Source: CAYRNC01 sp964425645 (GTDB lineage Bacteria > Bacillota > Clostridia > Peptostreptococcales > Anaerovoracaceae). Taken from it: a DNA stretch of 20,912 bases. Positions within the stretch are counted from its first letter, which is position 1. The number at the start of each line of letters is the position of its first letter. The stretch covers positions 1-20,912 of the forward strand of contig CAYRNC010000022.1 of the NCBI GenBank assembly GCA_964425645.1. Reading direction: 5' to 3'. The notes below the pieces were generated by a model, which worked only from the letters and a program-made list of their open reading frames with translations, searched no databases and had not been told where the DNA came from. A program made the position numbers and the translations under genes. Below, piece after piece: positions 6,880-13,846 of the stretch.

Positions 6880-7178
6880 TTTTCCAGAAGCTGATAACGG
6901 AATATCAGCATATTTCTACCTTTCCTTTCCTTGATGTCTGCCTTAAGTATTTTAGCTTTTTCCTCTTTGTTTATAGCTATTTGACTGTTTTCGATTGTGG
7001 AGATGTATACCTTAAGTTCCCGAACCCGCCTTGGGCTGATCTCCTCTATGACGCCCCATGCGTCGGCAAGCACGCTTGCCGAATCTCAGGTGGCGCACGC
7101 TTTTTCACTTCTTTCTTTTAATGAGGCAGAAATAGAATTAGCAAAAGCCTTTTTAAAATCTCCGTCATCTGCAAACAT
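6876..7178 (-). CDS. Small ORF with in-frame TGA (candidate CxxU selenoprotein or nonsense-mutated gene)
   Basis: Reading from ATG at 7178 gives 30 residues, a TGA at 7086-7088, then 69 more open codons in the same frame to a TGA at 6876-6878. The ATG has AGGAGGTGA seven bases upstream; this overlaps the gcvPB stop. Residues before the TGA are KACAT, so selenocysteine would form Cys28-Ala-Thr-Sec31, a redox CxxU motif. The part after the TGA (LADAWGVIEEISPRRVRELK and on to KGRNMLIFRYQLLEK) looks like real protein; the other frames there are Arg-rich noise. A strong hairpin starts three bases after the TGA. A GTG at 7073 could start a 65-residue protein but has no Shine-Dalgarno and sits inside the hairpin. 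I recognise no family. No Sec machinery is in the window, so a nonsense mutation (for example Arg CGA to TGA) remains the main rival. Confidence 0.55.
7050..7082 (-). promoter_or_regulatory. GC-rich hairpin(s) just after the in-frame TGA (possible bacterial SECIS)
   Basis: On the minus strand, the arms TCGGCAAGC and GCTTGCCGA form a perfect 9-base inverted repeat (7063-7082) with GT between; physically this is an 8 bp stem with a four-base loop. It begins three bases after the TGA. An alternative hairpin, GACGC-ATGGG-GCGTC (7050-7064), shares two bases with it and puts its loop 26 bases after the TGA. Bacterial SECIS elements lie immediately 3' of the UGA inside the coding frame, usually with the apical loop about 16-37 bases away and a G early in the loop. 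The first hairpin is somewhat too close, and the second lacks the early G, so the match is suggestive only. No T tract follows, so it is not an intrinsic terminator. Confidence 0.45.
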
Positions 7179-7185
7179 AATGCTG

Positions 7186-8667
7186 TCACCTCCTATGATC
7201 GTCATTCAATGCATTCTTTTCCCATTTCAGAATAGGCTTTCTCGCTGCCAAAGCCTCATCTATTCTGCCTACAGGAGTGCTGTGGGGCGCTTCTTTGAGC
7301 AGCTTCGGATCATTTTTTGCCTCTTCGGCTATGCTGTTCATAGCGTCTGCAAATTCATCCAAGGTTTCCTTGCTTTCCGTTTCGGTAGGCTCGATCATCA
7401 TAGCCTCCGAAATGATCAAGGGGAAATAGATTGTAGGAGGATGATAACCATAGTCTAAAAGTCTTTTAGCGATATCAAGAGTAACCACATCGCCTGCTGC
7501 ATCAATTAAACCCCCTAATACGAATTCATGCATGCACATTCTGTCTATAGGCAATCTGTAGTTCTCTTTCAAGCGTTCCATTAAATAGTTGGCATTTAAA
7601 ACCGCCTTTTTACTTGCAGTCTTTAGTCCATCCCTTCCCATAGCGAGAATATAGGCATAGGCCCGAATTATAACACCGAAATTACCATAGAAGCTTTTTA
7701 TTTTTCCTATAGAATACGGTCTGTCGTAATCAAAAACATATCCGGTCTCAGTTTTTTCAATCACCGGAACAGGCAGAAATTCAACTAAATCCTCCTTCAC
7801 TCCGACAGGACCTCCCCCGGGCCCTCCGCCTCCGTGGGGTGAAGAAAATGTTTTATGCAGATTATAGTGAATTACATCGAAGCCCATATCCCCCGGTCTG
7901 CTTATTCCCATTATCGCATTCATGTTGGCCCCGTCGCAGTACATGAGCCCTCCCGCCTTATGGACAAGATCGGATATCTCTTTTATATTGCCTTCAAAAA
8001 GACCCAGGGTGTTGGGATTAGTCAGCATCATACCGGCCACTTCATCGTTCAGCACTTCTTTGAGATTTTTCATGCACACGGTTCCGTTTATATCAGATTT
8101 TACCTCTATGATTTCAAAGCCTGCCACACCCGCGCTTGCGGGGTTGGTCCCATGGGCGGAATCCGGCACTATAATCTTGGTTCTTTTGCTTTCCCCTTTT
8201 TTTTCATGATAGGCTTTAATGATCATTAATCCCGTCATTTCTCCATGGGCTCCTGCCGCCGGCTGCAAGGTGACTCTTGCCATACCTCCGATCTCCGAAA
8301 GCATGCGATCAAGCTCATACATCAGCGCTAGGGCCCCTTTCACAGTATCCTCAGGCTGATAAGGGTGGAGATTGGTAAATTTACAGAAAGAGGACACGTC
8401 CTCGTTAATTTTAGGATTATATTTCATCGTGCAGGATCCCAAAGGATAGAATCCCGTATCAACACCGTAATTCTTATTTGATAAAAGTGTATAGTGTCTT
8501 ACCACATCCACCTCGCTTACCTCAGGCAGCTGAACCTCATTCTTTGACAGAAGGTGATCCGGGATAAGGTTTTCAAGAGGGACATTTTTCACATCGTTTT
8601 CAGGCAGGGAAAAAGCCCTTCTCCCCTCTTTTGACAGCTCAAATATCAGCTTATCGTACTCTTTCAA
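7186..8667 (-). CDS. gcvPB: Glycine dehydrogenase (decarboxylating) subunit 2, P-protein beta
   Basis: PLP-bearing half of the split P-protein, which decarboxylates glycine and transfers the aminomethyl group to lipoyl-GcvH. It has 493 residues, normal for GcvPB. The PLP lysine is Lys272 in HYNLHKTFSSPHGGGGPG, followed by the glycine-rich loop; DSAHGTNPAS (169-178) is another P-protein hallmark. The start is TTG at 8667, chosen because GGAGGTG lies six bases upstream and the gcvPA stop (8668-8670) directly abuts it. The stop TGA is part of the Shine-Dalgarno of the next small ORF. The order gcvT-gcvH-gcvPA-gcvPB with no or minimal gaps indicates one operon with coupled translation. Confidence 0.97.
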   Translation of the reverse strand: MKEYDKLIFELSKEGRRAFSLPENDVKNVPLENLIPDHLLSKNEVQLPEVSEVDVVRHYTLLSNKNYGVDTGFYPLGSCTMKYNPKINEDVSSFCKFTNLHPYQPEDTVKGALALMYELDRMLSEIGGMARVTLQPAAGAHGEMTGLMIIKAYHEKKGESKRTKIIVPDSAHGTNPASAGVAGFEIIEVKSDINGTVCMKNLKEVLNDEVAGMMLTNPNTLGLFEGNIKEISDLVHKAGGLMYCDGANMNAIMGISRPGDMGFDVIHYNLHKTFSSPHGGGGPGGGPVGVKEDLVEFLPVPVIEKTETGYVFDYDRPYSIGKIKSFYGNFGVIIRAYAYILAMGRDGLKTASKKAVLNANYLMERLKENYRLPIDRMCMHEFVLGGLIDAAGDVVTLDIAKRLLDYGYHPPTIYFPLIISEAMMIEPTETESKETLDEFADAMNSIAEEAKNDPKLLKEAPHSTPVGRIDEALAARKPILKWEKNALNDDHRR

Positions 8668-10011
8668 TCAAATCACCTCCAACAAAGCGGCCAGTCGATC
8701 GATTTCCTTCTTAGTTCTTTTTTCGGTGACGCAAAGAAGCACACCATTTTCTATGCCGTATTCCTTATTAAGATTATAGCCGCCGAGAATCCCCCGCGAA
8801 AGCAGTTCTTTATTTATACTGTCGGCATCATTTTGTCCGATTAAAGCGAATTCCTTAAAAAACGGCTTATTAAACGCAGGTTTATATTTGCCCCCCTCAA
8901 TGAGCTTTTCAAAGGCATAATGGGCCTTCCTTGCGCATTGAAGCGCAACTTCACGGAGGCCTTTTTTCCCCATAACAGCCATGTAAATGGTGGCAATCAA
9001 AGCGTTTAAATTTTGGTTGGAACAAATATTAGACGTCGCTTTATAGCGTCGAATATGCTGTTCCCTTGCCTGAAGCGTCAACACATATGCCCTTTTGCCC
9101 TTCCGGTCGATAGACTGACCGACTATCCTGCCGGGCATCTTCCGCATCAATTTTGCGGTTACAGTCATAAACCCTATATGAGGTCCGCCGAAATTCAAAT
9201 TATTTCCCAGAGATTGGGCATCACCGACTGCAATATCCACTCCATATTCAGCCGGTTTTTTAAGAATCGCAAGGGAAATGGGATCAACCATACCGATGAG
9301 AAGCGATTTGTTGTCATGAGTCACCTCTTCTATTTCAGTAAGGTCCTCTGTTATCCCAAGAAAATTAGGATACTGAACTATAACTGCGGCGCTTTCACTG
9401 TCTATCAGCTTCTTCAGTTTTTCCGCATCTGTTATGCCATCCGACATAGGAATCTCCACAACCCTTATATCCCTAAAACGCATGTAACTTTTCAGAACCT
9501 GCCGGGTTTCGGGTCCTACTGTCTTAGAGATCAAAACAGTATTTCGTCCGGTGCTATCCGCTGCCATGATCGCCCCTTCGGCACAGGCTGTGGCACCATC
9601 GTAAAGCGATGCATTTCCCGCATCCATGCCGGTAAGCTCACACATCATGGTCTGATACTCAAATATCGTCTGAAGGGTGCCTTGGCTGATTTCCGCCTGA
9701 TATGGGGTATATGCCGTATAGAATTCGGATCTCTTTGCCAAATGTCCGACAACGGACGGAATGTAATGGTCATAGGCACCGGCCCCCAAAAAACAAGTCA
9801 GCTCGTCAATTGACTTATTTTTATCGCCCAGATCTTTCATTCTTCTTATAATTTCGAGTTCGGACAGGCCGGGATCCAATTTCAGATCCCGTTTAAGGAT
9901 CAAACTGTCCGGGATATCGCAAAATAAATCATCATCGGATTTTATTCCGATTGCGGACAGCATTTTCTTATCATCGGCATCGGTGTTCGGAATATATCGA
10001 TGCATGCTCAT
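8668..10011 (-). CDS. gcvPA: Glycine dehydrogenase (decarboxylating) subunit 1, P-protein alpha
   Basis: Other half of the heterotetrameric P-protein, 447 residues. It carries the family signature FLGAGAYDHYIPSVVGHL (about 74-91), TPYQAEISQGTLQ, and the C-terminal GGYNLNKEYG region. It lacks the PLP lysine motif, as expected for the alpha chain. Its ATG overlaps the gcvH stop as TAATG (10011), with AAGGAG just upstream inside gcvH. The stop TGA is followed at once by the TTG of gcvPB. Split P-proteins are the norm in Firmicutes and many archaea, whereas proteobacteria have a single ~950-residue chain. Confidence 0.97.
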   Translation of the reverse strand: MSMHRYIPNTDADDKKMLSAIGIKSDDDLFCDIPDSLILKRDLKLDPGLSELEIIRRMKDLGDKNKSIDELTCFLGAGAYDHYIPSVVGHLAKRSEFYTAYTPYQAEISQGTLQTIFEYQTMMCELTGMDAGNASLYDGATACAEGAIMAADSTGRNTVLISKTVGPETRQVLKSYMRFRDIRVVEIPMSDGITDAEKLKKLIDSESAAVIVQYPNFLGITEDLTEIEEVTHDNKSLLIGMVDPISLAILKKPAEYGVDIAVGDAQSLGNNLNFGGPHIGFMTVTAKLMRKMPGRIVGQSIDRKGKRAYVLTLQAREQHIRRYKATSNICSNQNLNALIATIYMAVMGKKGLREVALQCARKAHYAFEKLIEGGKYKPAFNKPFFKEFALIGQNDADSINKELLSRGILGGYNLNKEYGIENGVLLCVTEKRTKKEIDRLAALLEVI

Positions 10012-10391
10012 TACTCCTTCTCACAAAATGCTGTATAAGCGTTTTCATCCATAAGATTTTCTAATTCGGATGTATCACCCATTTCAATAACACATATCCA
10101 GTTATCGTAAGGACTTTCATTAAGAAGTTCAGGTGAATCCTCCAGATCTTCGTTTATCTTTACAATCATTCCGGAAACGGGAGCAAAGGAATCCGAGGCC
10201 GCTTTAACGGATTCAATGACACAAAATATATCTCCCGCCTTATATTCCTGTTCCACTTCGGGAAGTTCGACATAAACTATATTTCCAAGAGCGCGCTGAG
10301 CGTAGTCGGTAATACCTATAACGGCCTTATTACCCTCAACTCTGACCCATTCATGGTCGTTCGAATAATACAGATTTTCCTTTGTAATCAT
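10011..10391 (-). CDS. gcvH: Glycine cleavage system H protein
   Basis: Lipoyl carrier that shuttles the aminomethyl group between the P, T and L proteins. It has 126 residues. The lipoylated residue is Lys63 in VIESVKAASD, within the standard hammerhead fold sequence (GITDYAQRALGNIVYVELPE upstream, FAPVSGMIVKINEDL downstream). The start is ATG at 10391 with AAAGGGAA upstream, 16 bases after the gcvT stop. It ends TAA overlapping the gcvPA ATG. Lipoate would be provided by the LplA encoded further down the same gene string. Confidence 0.97.
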   Translation of the reverse strand: MITKENLYYSNDHEWVRVEGNKAVIGITDYAQRALGNIVYVELPEVEQEYKAGDIFCVIESVKAASDSFAPVSGMIVKINEDLEDSPELLNESPYDNWICVIEMGDTSELENLMDENAYTAFCEKE

Positions 10392-10407
10392 TTCCCTTTA
10401 CCTCCGC

Positions 10408-11514
10408 CTATCTCTTATAATTCTTCCTGTAAAATCTCTTGTCAGCTATTACAGCCTTTGCAACTCTCCTTCTTATTTGGATATCGATTATGTTGCCTAA
10501 TTCTGCATGCTCCTTATGAATCAATGCAAACCCGATGCTTTTTTTCAAAGTAGGTGAATAATAGCCGGTGGTCACAGACCCTACCACTTTCTTTTTCGAA
10601 AGAACATCATAGCCATGCCTCGGGATACCGTTATCGATCATTTCAAATCCCGCAAGCTTTCTTGAAGTACCTTTCTGTTTTTGTTCAAAAAGAGCCTTCC
10701 TGCCGATGAAGTCCCCTTTGTCTAATTTTACAAAATACCCAAACCCGGCTTCCAAAGGCGATATATCCTCTGAAATTTCATTGCCGTACAAAGGCAGAGC
10801 CGCCTCAAACCGAAGAGTATCTCTTGCTCCAAGACCGACAGGAACGAGCCCGTCCGCTTTGCCTGCCTGCAGAATGCTTTCCCATACAGGCAAGGCATTC
10901 TCGTTGGAAAGGTATATTTCAAAACCATCCTCTCCCGTATAACCGGTCCTGGATATGAGGCAGTCCACTCCTGAAATTTTTACGTTGCGCTTCAAATGAA
11001 AAGCCTGTATTTTTGACAGGTCGGTGTCTGTAAGCCGATTTAAAATAATTTCGGCTTTAGGCCCCTGCAATGCCATTTCCGAAATCAAATCCGAAACATT
11101 ATCGATAGAGACAATGTAATCATCCTTATGTTCCGTCATCCACCTATAGTCTTTTTCGGTATTTGCCGCATTAACGACTAACAGATAATGATCTTCATCA
11201 TACCTGTAAATTAAAAGATCGTCCACAACGCCGCCGCTATCGTAGCACATAAAAGAATGTATCACCTGATTGTTTTCCATAGCTTCAATGTCATTTGTAA
11301 GGAGGTTTTGAAGATATTTTGCTGCGTCCTTCCCCTTAACCTCAATTTCCCCCATATGAGAAACATCAAACAGGCCGGCGGCGGTGCGCACAGCCTCATG
11401 TTCAAAAGTCAACCCCGAAAACTCTACGGGCATTGACCAACCTGCATAATCAACAAGTTTAGCCCCATATTTCTCATAGGCTGAAAACAGTGAAGTCCTT
11501 TTTAATTTCCCCAT
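10408..11514 (-). CDS. gcvT: Glycine cleavage system T protein (aminomethyltransferase)
   Basis: Transfers the C1 unit from aminomethyl-lipoyl-GcvH to tetrahydrofolate with release of ammonia. I start it at ATG 11514 (MGKLKRTSLFSAYEKYGAKL, 368 residues), which fits family N-termini and has GAAAGGA about nine bases upstream. A TTG at 11559 would add 15 acidic residues without a good ribosome binding site. Signatures are DYAGWSMPVEF near the N-terminus, SHMGEIEVKG, and SRTGYTGEDGFEIY (folate-binding region). It is first in the operon. The 156 bases up to the preceding usp gene show no glycine riboswitch core and no clear terminator. A weak TTGTAT-17-GATTAT could be the promoter, but I do not list it. 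Confidence 0.96.
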   Translation of the reverse strand: MGKLKRTSLFSAYEKYGAKLVDYAGWSMPVEFSGLTFEHEAVRTAAGLFDVSHMGEIEVKGKDAAKYLQNLLTNDIEAMENNQVIHSFMCYDSGGVVDDLLIYRYDEDHYLLVVNAANTEKDYRWMTEHKDDYIVSIDNVSDLISEMALQGPKAEIILNRLTDTDLSKIQAFHLKRNVKISGVDCLISRTGYTGEDGFEIYLSNENALPVWESILQAGKADGLVPVGLGARDTLRFEAALPLYGNEISEDISPLEAGFGYFVKLDKGDFIGRKALFEQKQKGTSRKLAGFEMIDNGIPRHGYDVLSKKKVVGSVTTGYYSPTLKKSIGFALIHKEHAELGNIIDIQIRRRVAKAVIADKRFYRKNYKR

Positions 11515-11670
11515 CGCATTTTTCCTTTCGTCTTCATCCAATTCTATTGTATGCAACAATTCTTTTCAATGGATAATCTAAAATAATCCATAAGAATACA
11601 ATCCGGACGCCGACATCGGAAAACCTGTTGATATCATCATCCGGAACGAGAAGAAATATTTGAAGAAAAA

Positions 11671-12096
11671 TTATTTTACCACCATTACCGGGCAGGATGC
11701 CAAGCCCAGCACCTTTTGAGTTACACTACCTGTAACAACGCCTGAAACGGGGCTGTGACCGCGGCTGCCCATAATAATCATGCCAAACCCGTCTTTGATT
11801 TCTTCCAGTATTGCGGACGCAGGATACCCGACCTTGACTTTTTTAGAGATGTTGGCATCAGAAATATCATTTCCTTTAATTGTGGAGCTGAACACTTTCT
11901 TGCTGATTTCTTCGATTTGTTCATCAGAAAATTCCACGGACTGCAAGCCTGAAAAAGTTCCGTAGGAGCGGGGCTGAGTAAAGACAAACAGCAACATGAT
12001 ATCTGCCCCAAAACACTTACCACACTCCAAGGCTACTTTTAATGCACGGTTTGAATATTCGGATCCGTCCGTGGCGACTAATATTTTTTTGAACAT
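11671..12096 (-). CDS. Universal stress protein, UspA family
   Basis: Cytoplasmic single-domain Usp of 141 residues. The N-terminal ILVATDGSEYSNRAL supplies the conserved Asp, and the ATP-binding motif G-x2-G-x9-G-S is exact (Gly110, Gly113, Gly123-Ser124), so it belongs to the ATP-binding class rather than the UspA-type non-binders. The start is ATG with AGGAGG ten bases upstream. It sits 66 bases after sfsA and about 155 bases ahead of gcvT. No terminator is evident after its TAA, so some readthrough into the glycine cleavage genes is possible. Its specific role cannot be assigned. Confidence 0.93.
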   Translation of the reverse strand: MFKKILVATDGSEYSNRALKVALECGKCFGADIMLLFVFTQPRSYGTFSGLQSVEFSDEQIEEISKKVFSSTIKGNDISDANISKKVKVGYPASAILEEIKDGFGMIIMGSRGHSPVSGVVTGSVTQKVLGLASCPVMVVK

Positions 12097-12162
12097 TTAT
12101 ACTTTTCCTCCTACCTTATTTTAGACATACTTTCTCATTCGGCCTGATTAAAAATAAATTTT

Positions 12163-12843
12163 TTACAATTTTATAGGAATAAACCCGTTGATTTCAAGTT
12201 TGTTTTTTCTTACATTACAATAAAAAGCGATTAACTCCACCTCCTTATCGACAGCAATTTTTAATATGTCGCCGAAAGCTTTGTGGGTTCTGTTATTCGG
12301 GGTAAAATAATCTATTCCTCCCATTTGAATTATAAACACTCCATAAGCCTCAAAGCCCTCCTCCTTACAGCGGATCAATTCTTTTATGTGCTTTATCCCC
12401 CTTTTTGTAGGGGCATCGGGAAACAGTGCAACACCATCCTCCTCCAAAGTTACTCCTTTAACCTCAATAAAAATTTTCCTGCTTCCTGATTCGACATAAA
12501 AATCAAGGCGGGAGTTCCCACGTGTTTTTTCGGCTTCAATATGCGAATCAGCTCCGAAAAAGTTGCTTTCATGCATCCACTCGCAAAAAACTTTATTTGG
12601 TGCCGCGCTGTCAACATTGACGAGCCTTTCGCCTTTAAAAACCGAGATAAGATCGTAGTTTGTCCGTCGGCCGGGGTCATTTTTTTCCTGCACGTAAACA
12701 GGCGCACCTTTCAAAAGAAGCTCCCTGCATCGCCCCGTATTTTTAACATGACAAAGTTCAATTTTCCCGTCTATTTCTATATGGGCAACAAAACGGTTCA
12801 GTCGGCTCAGAAAAACAGCCTTCCTTATATTCTCATACTTCAT
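12163..12843 (-). CDS. sfsA: SfsA family DNA/RNA nuclease-like protein (sugar fermentation stimulation protein homologue)
   Basis: 226 residues, typical of SfsA. The N-terminal OB-like domain includes FVAHIEIDGKIELCHVKNTGRC. The C-terminal restriction-endonuclease-like core shows LDFYVES followed by IFIEVKGVTLEEDG and ALFPDAPTKRGIKHIKEL, matching the D...ExK nuclease arrangement and the family signature. E. coli SfsA was named for an effect on maltose metabolism; nuclease activity is inferred from the fold. The ATG at 12843 lies 15 bases after the VOC gene stop, and the only purine-rich stretch (GAGGAA) is 18 bases away, so translation is probably coupled to the gene before it. Confidence 0.95.
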   Translation of the reverse strand: MKYENIRKAVFLSRLNRFVAHIEIDGKIELCHVKNTGRCRELLLKGAPVYVQEKNDPGRRTNYDLISVFKGERLVNVDSAAPNKVFCEWMHESNFFGADSHIEAEKTRGNSRLDFYVESGSRKIFIEVKGVTLEEDGVALFPDAPTKRGIKHIKELIRCKEEGFEAYGVFIIQMGGIDYFTPNNRTHKAFGDILKIAVDKEVELIAFYCNVRKNKLEINGFIPIKL

Positions 12844-12858
12844 AAAAATGTTTATGCA

Positions 12859-13239
12859 TTATTCCTCTACGGGAATAGTTTTGCTTTCCACAATCTGAAT
12901 TTCAATCCCGTTTGGGTCATCGATATAGAAAAAGCTTACAGACGGGGATGGCGAAAACGGTCCCTTTTTAATGGAAATATCATTCATTTTCATATAGCTG
13001 ATCGCATCATCGAGTGAATCTGTCAAAAATCCCACAGAAAGCCCGGACGCCCGAACGGACGCACCGTCAACTTTATTACATATAAGTTCAACCTTCGGCT
13101 TATCCGCCTCACCTAGCATCGCGATTTCCGAATCACCGGATACGAATCTTTGGTAAATGTTCAATCCCAGCAAGTCCCGATAAAATTTTAAAGATTCATC
13201 CATATCCTTTACACTGATAGTTACCCAGCAAAACCTCAT
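12859..13239 (-). CDS. VOC superfamily (glyoxalase/bleomycin-resistance fold) protein
   Basis: 126 residues with the paired beta-alpha-beta3 modules of the vicinal oxygen chelate fold. The first module opens with WVTISVKDMDESLKFYRDLLGL; the second ends with FFYIDDPNGIEIQIVES, which supplies the usual C-terminal Glu ligand. The normal first-module metal-ligand His is replaced (Trp/Thr at the HxxL position), so metal binding may be altered. The start is ATG with AAGGAGG seven bases upstream, behind a credible promoter. Substrate unknown: the family includes glyoxalase I, dioxygenases, epimerases and antibiotic-binding proteins. It is the first gene of a short VOC-sfsA unit. Confidence 0.9.
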   Translation of the reverse strand: MRFCWVTISVKDMDESLKFYRDLLGLNIYQRFVSGDSEIAMLGEADKPKVELICNKVDGASVRASGLSVGFLTDSLDDAISYMKMNDISIKKGPFSPSPSVSFFYIDDPNGIEIQIVESKTIPVEE

Positions 13240-13266
13240 ACCTTAGCCTCCTTCCGAACACGTAAA

Positions 13267-13295
13267 AATATAGCATGAGAAAAAGGAAAAGGCAA
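13267..13295 (-). promoter_or_regulatory. Probable SigA promoter ahead of the VOC-sfsA unit
   Basis: On the minus strand, TTGCCT (13290-13295) and TATATT (13267-13272) are separated by 17 bases in the 80-base gap after the macrodomain gene. The predicted start lies about 20 bases ahead of a strong AAGGAGG. No operator palindrome is apparent. Confidence 0.5.
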
Positions 13296-13319
13296 GAGGT
13301 TACTCATGACAGATTGCAA

Positions 13320-13820
13320 TTATTTCCTTACAATTTCGTTAAAAAGTGAAATAATCCCTTCATCCAACACGACCAGATACACCATCATGTCATTACCGGC
13401 AGAAAAAAATTCATTTATCGCCGATACAGCAACCTCAAGCGCTTCCCTTTTAGGATACCCGAAAGCTCCTGACGAAATAAGGGGGAATGCAACGCTTTTA
13501 ATTCCGTGTTTTTTAGCGAGGATAAGGGAGTTTCTGTAGCAATCCCCGAGTAATTTTTCCTCATTTGCAATGCCGCCGCGCCAAACAGGCCCCACGGTAT
13601 GTATCACATATTTTGATGGAAGATCGTATCCTTTTGTAATTTTCGCTTCACCGACGTCACAACCCGAAAGTGTTCGGCATTCGTCTAAGAGCGAAGGCCC
13701 GGCGGCTCTATGGATAGCTCCATCGACTCCTCCGCCTCCTAATAAAGATTTGTTTGCTGCATTTACAATTGCGTCAACTTCCATCTTTGTTATATCCTTT
13801 TTAATCATTTTAAGCGACAT
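13320..13820 (-). CDS. Macrodomain protein, O-acetyl-ADP-ribose deacetylase (YmdB/MacroD-like)
   Basis: Binds and hydrolyses ADP-ribose derivatives such as O-acetyl-ADP-ribose or mono-ADP-ribosylated residues. The MacroD-type signature is complete: DAIVNAANKSLLGGGGVDGAIHRAAG, with the catalytic Asn/Asp loop, then AFPLISSGAFGYP, the second ADP-ribose loop. I start it at ATG 13820 (MSLKMIKKDITK, 166 residues) because GAGGAGGTG precedes it with ideal spacing. The longer ATG at 13847 overlaps the hisD stop (TAATG) but adds nine uncharacteristic residues. It lies directly after the HisD-like gene, probably co-transcribed. ADP-ribose products arise from NAD-consuming reactions; a functional link to the neighbouring NAD-dependent dehydrogenase is speculative. 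Confidence 0.95.
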   Translation of the reverse strand: MSLKMIKKDITKMEVDAIVNAANKSLLGGGGVDGAIHRAAGPSLLDECRTLSGCDVGEAKITKGYDLPSKYVIHTVGPVWRGGIANEEKLLGDCYRNSLILAKKHGIKSVAFPLISSGAFGYPKREALEVAVSAINEFFSAGNDMMVYLVVLDEGIISLFNEIVRK

Positions 13821-13846
13821 AACGGCACCTCCTCTATACGCCTGCA

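Noticed and set aside
6876..7073. The 65-residue ORF starting at GTG 7073 as a stand-alone gene
   Set aside because: The GTG has no Shine-Dalgarno and sits inside a hairpin, while the same frame extends upstream through one TGA to an ATG with a perfect ribosome binding site. The longer reading explains the data better.
7855..8229. Plus-strand ORFs opposite gcvPB
   Set aside because: Shadow frames of an unmistakable gcvPB; no start signals or recognisable domain.
9013..9813. 266-residue plus-strand ORF
   Set aside because: It lies wholly opposite gcvPA, has no ribosome binding site, and its composition (many Cys, His, Arg) is typical of an antisense shadow of a strong coding gene.
11515..11670. 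Glycine riboswitch upstream of gcvT
   Set aside because: The expected GGAGAG-type tandem aptamer core is absent from the leader on the minus strand; only scattered TCCGGA and CCGA/TCGG short repeats are present.
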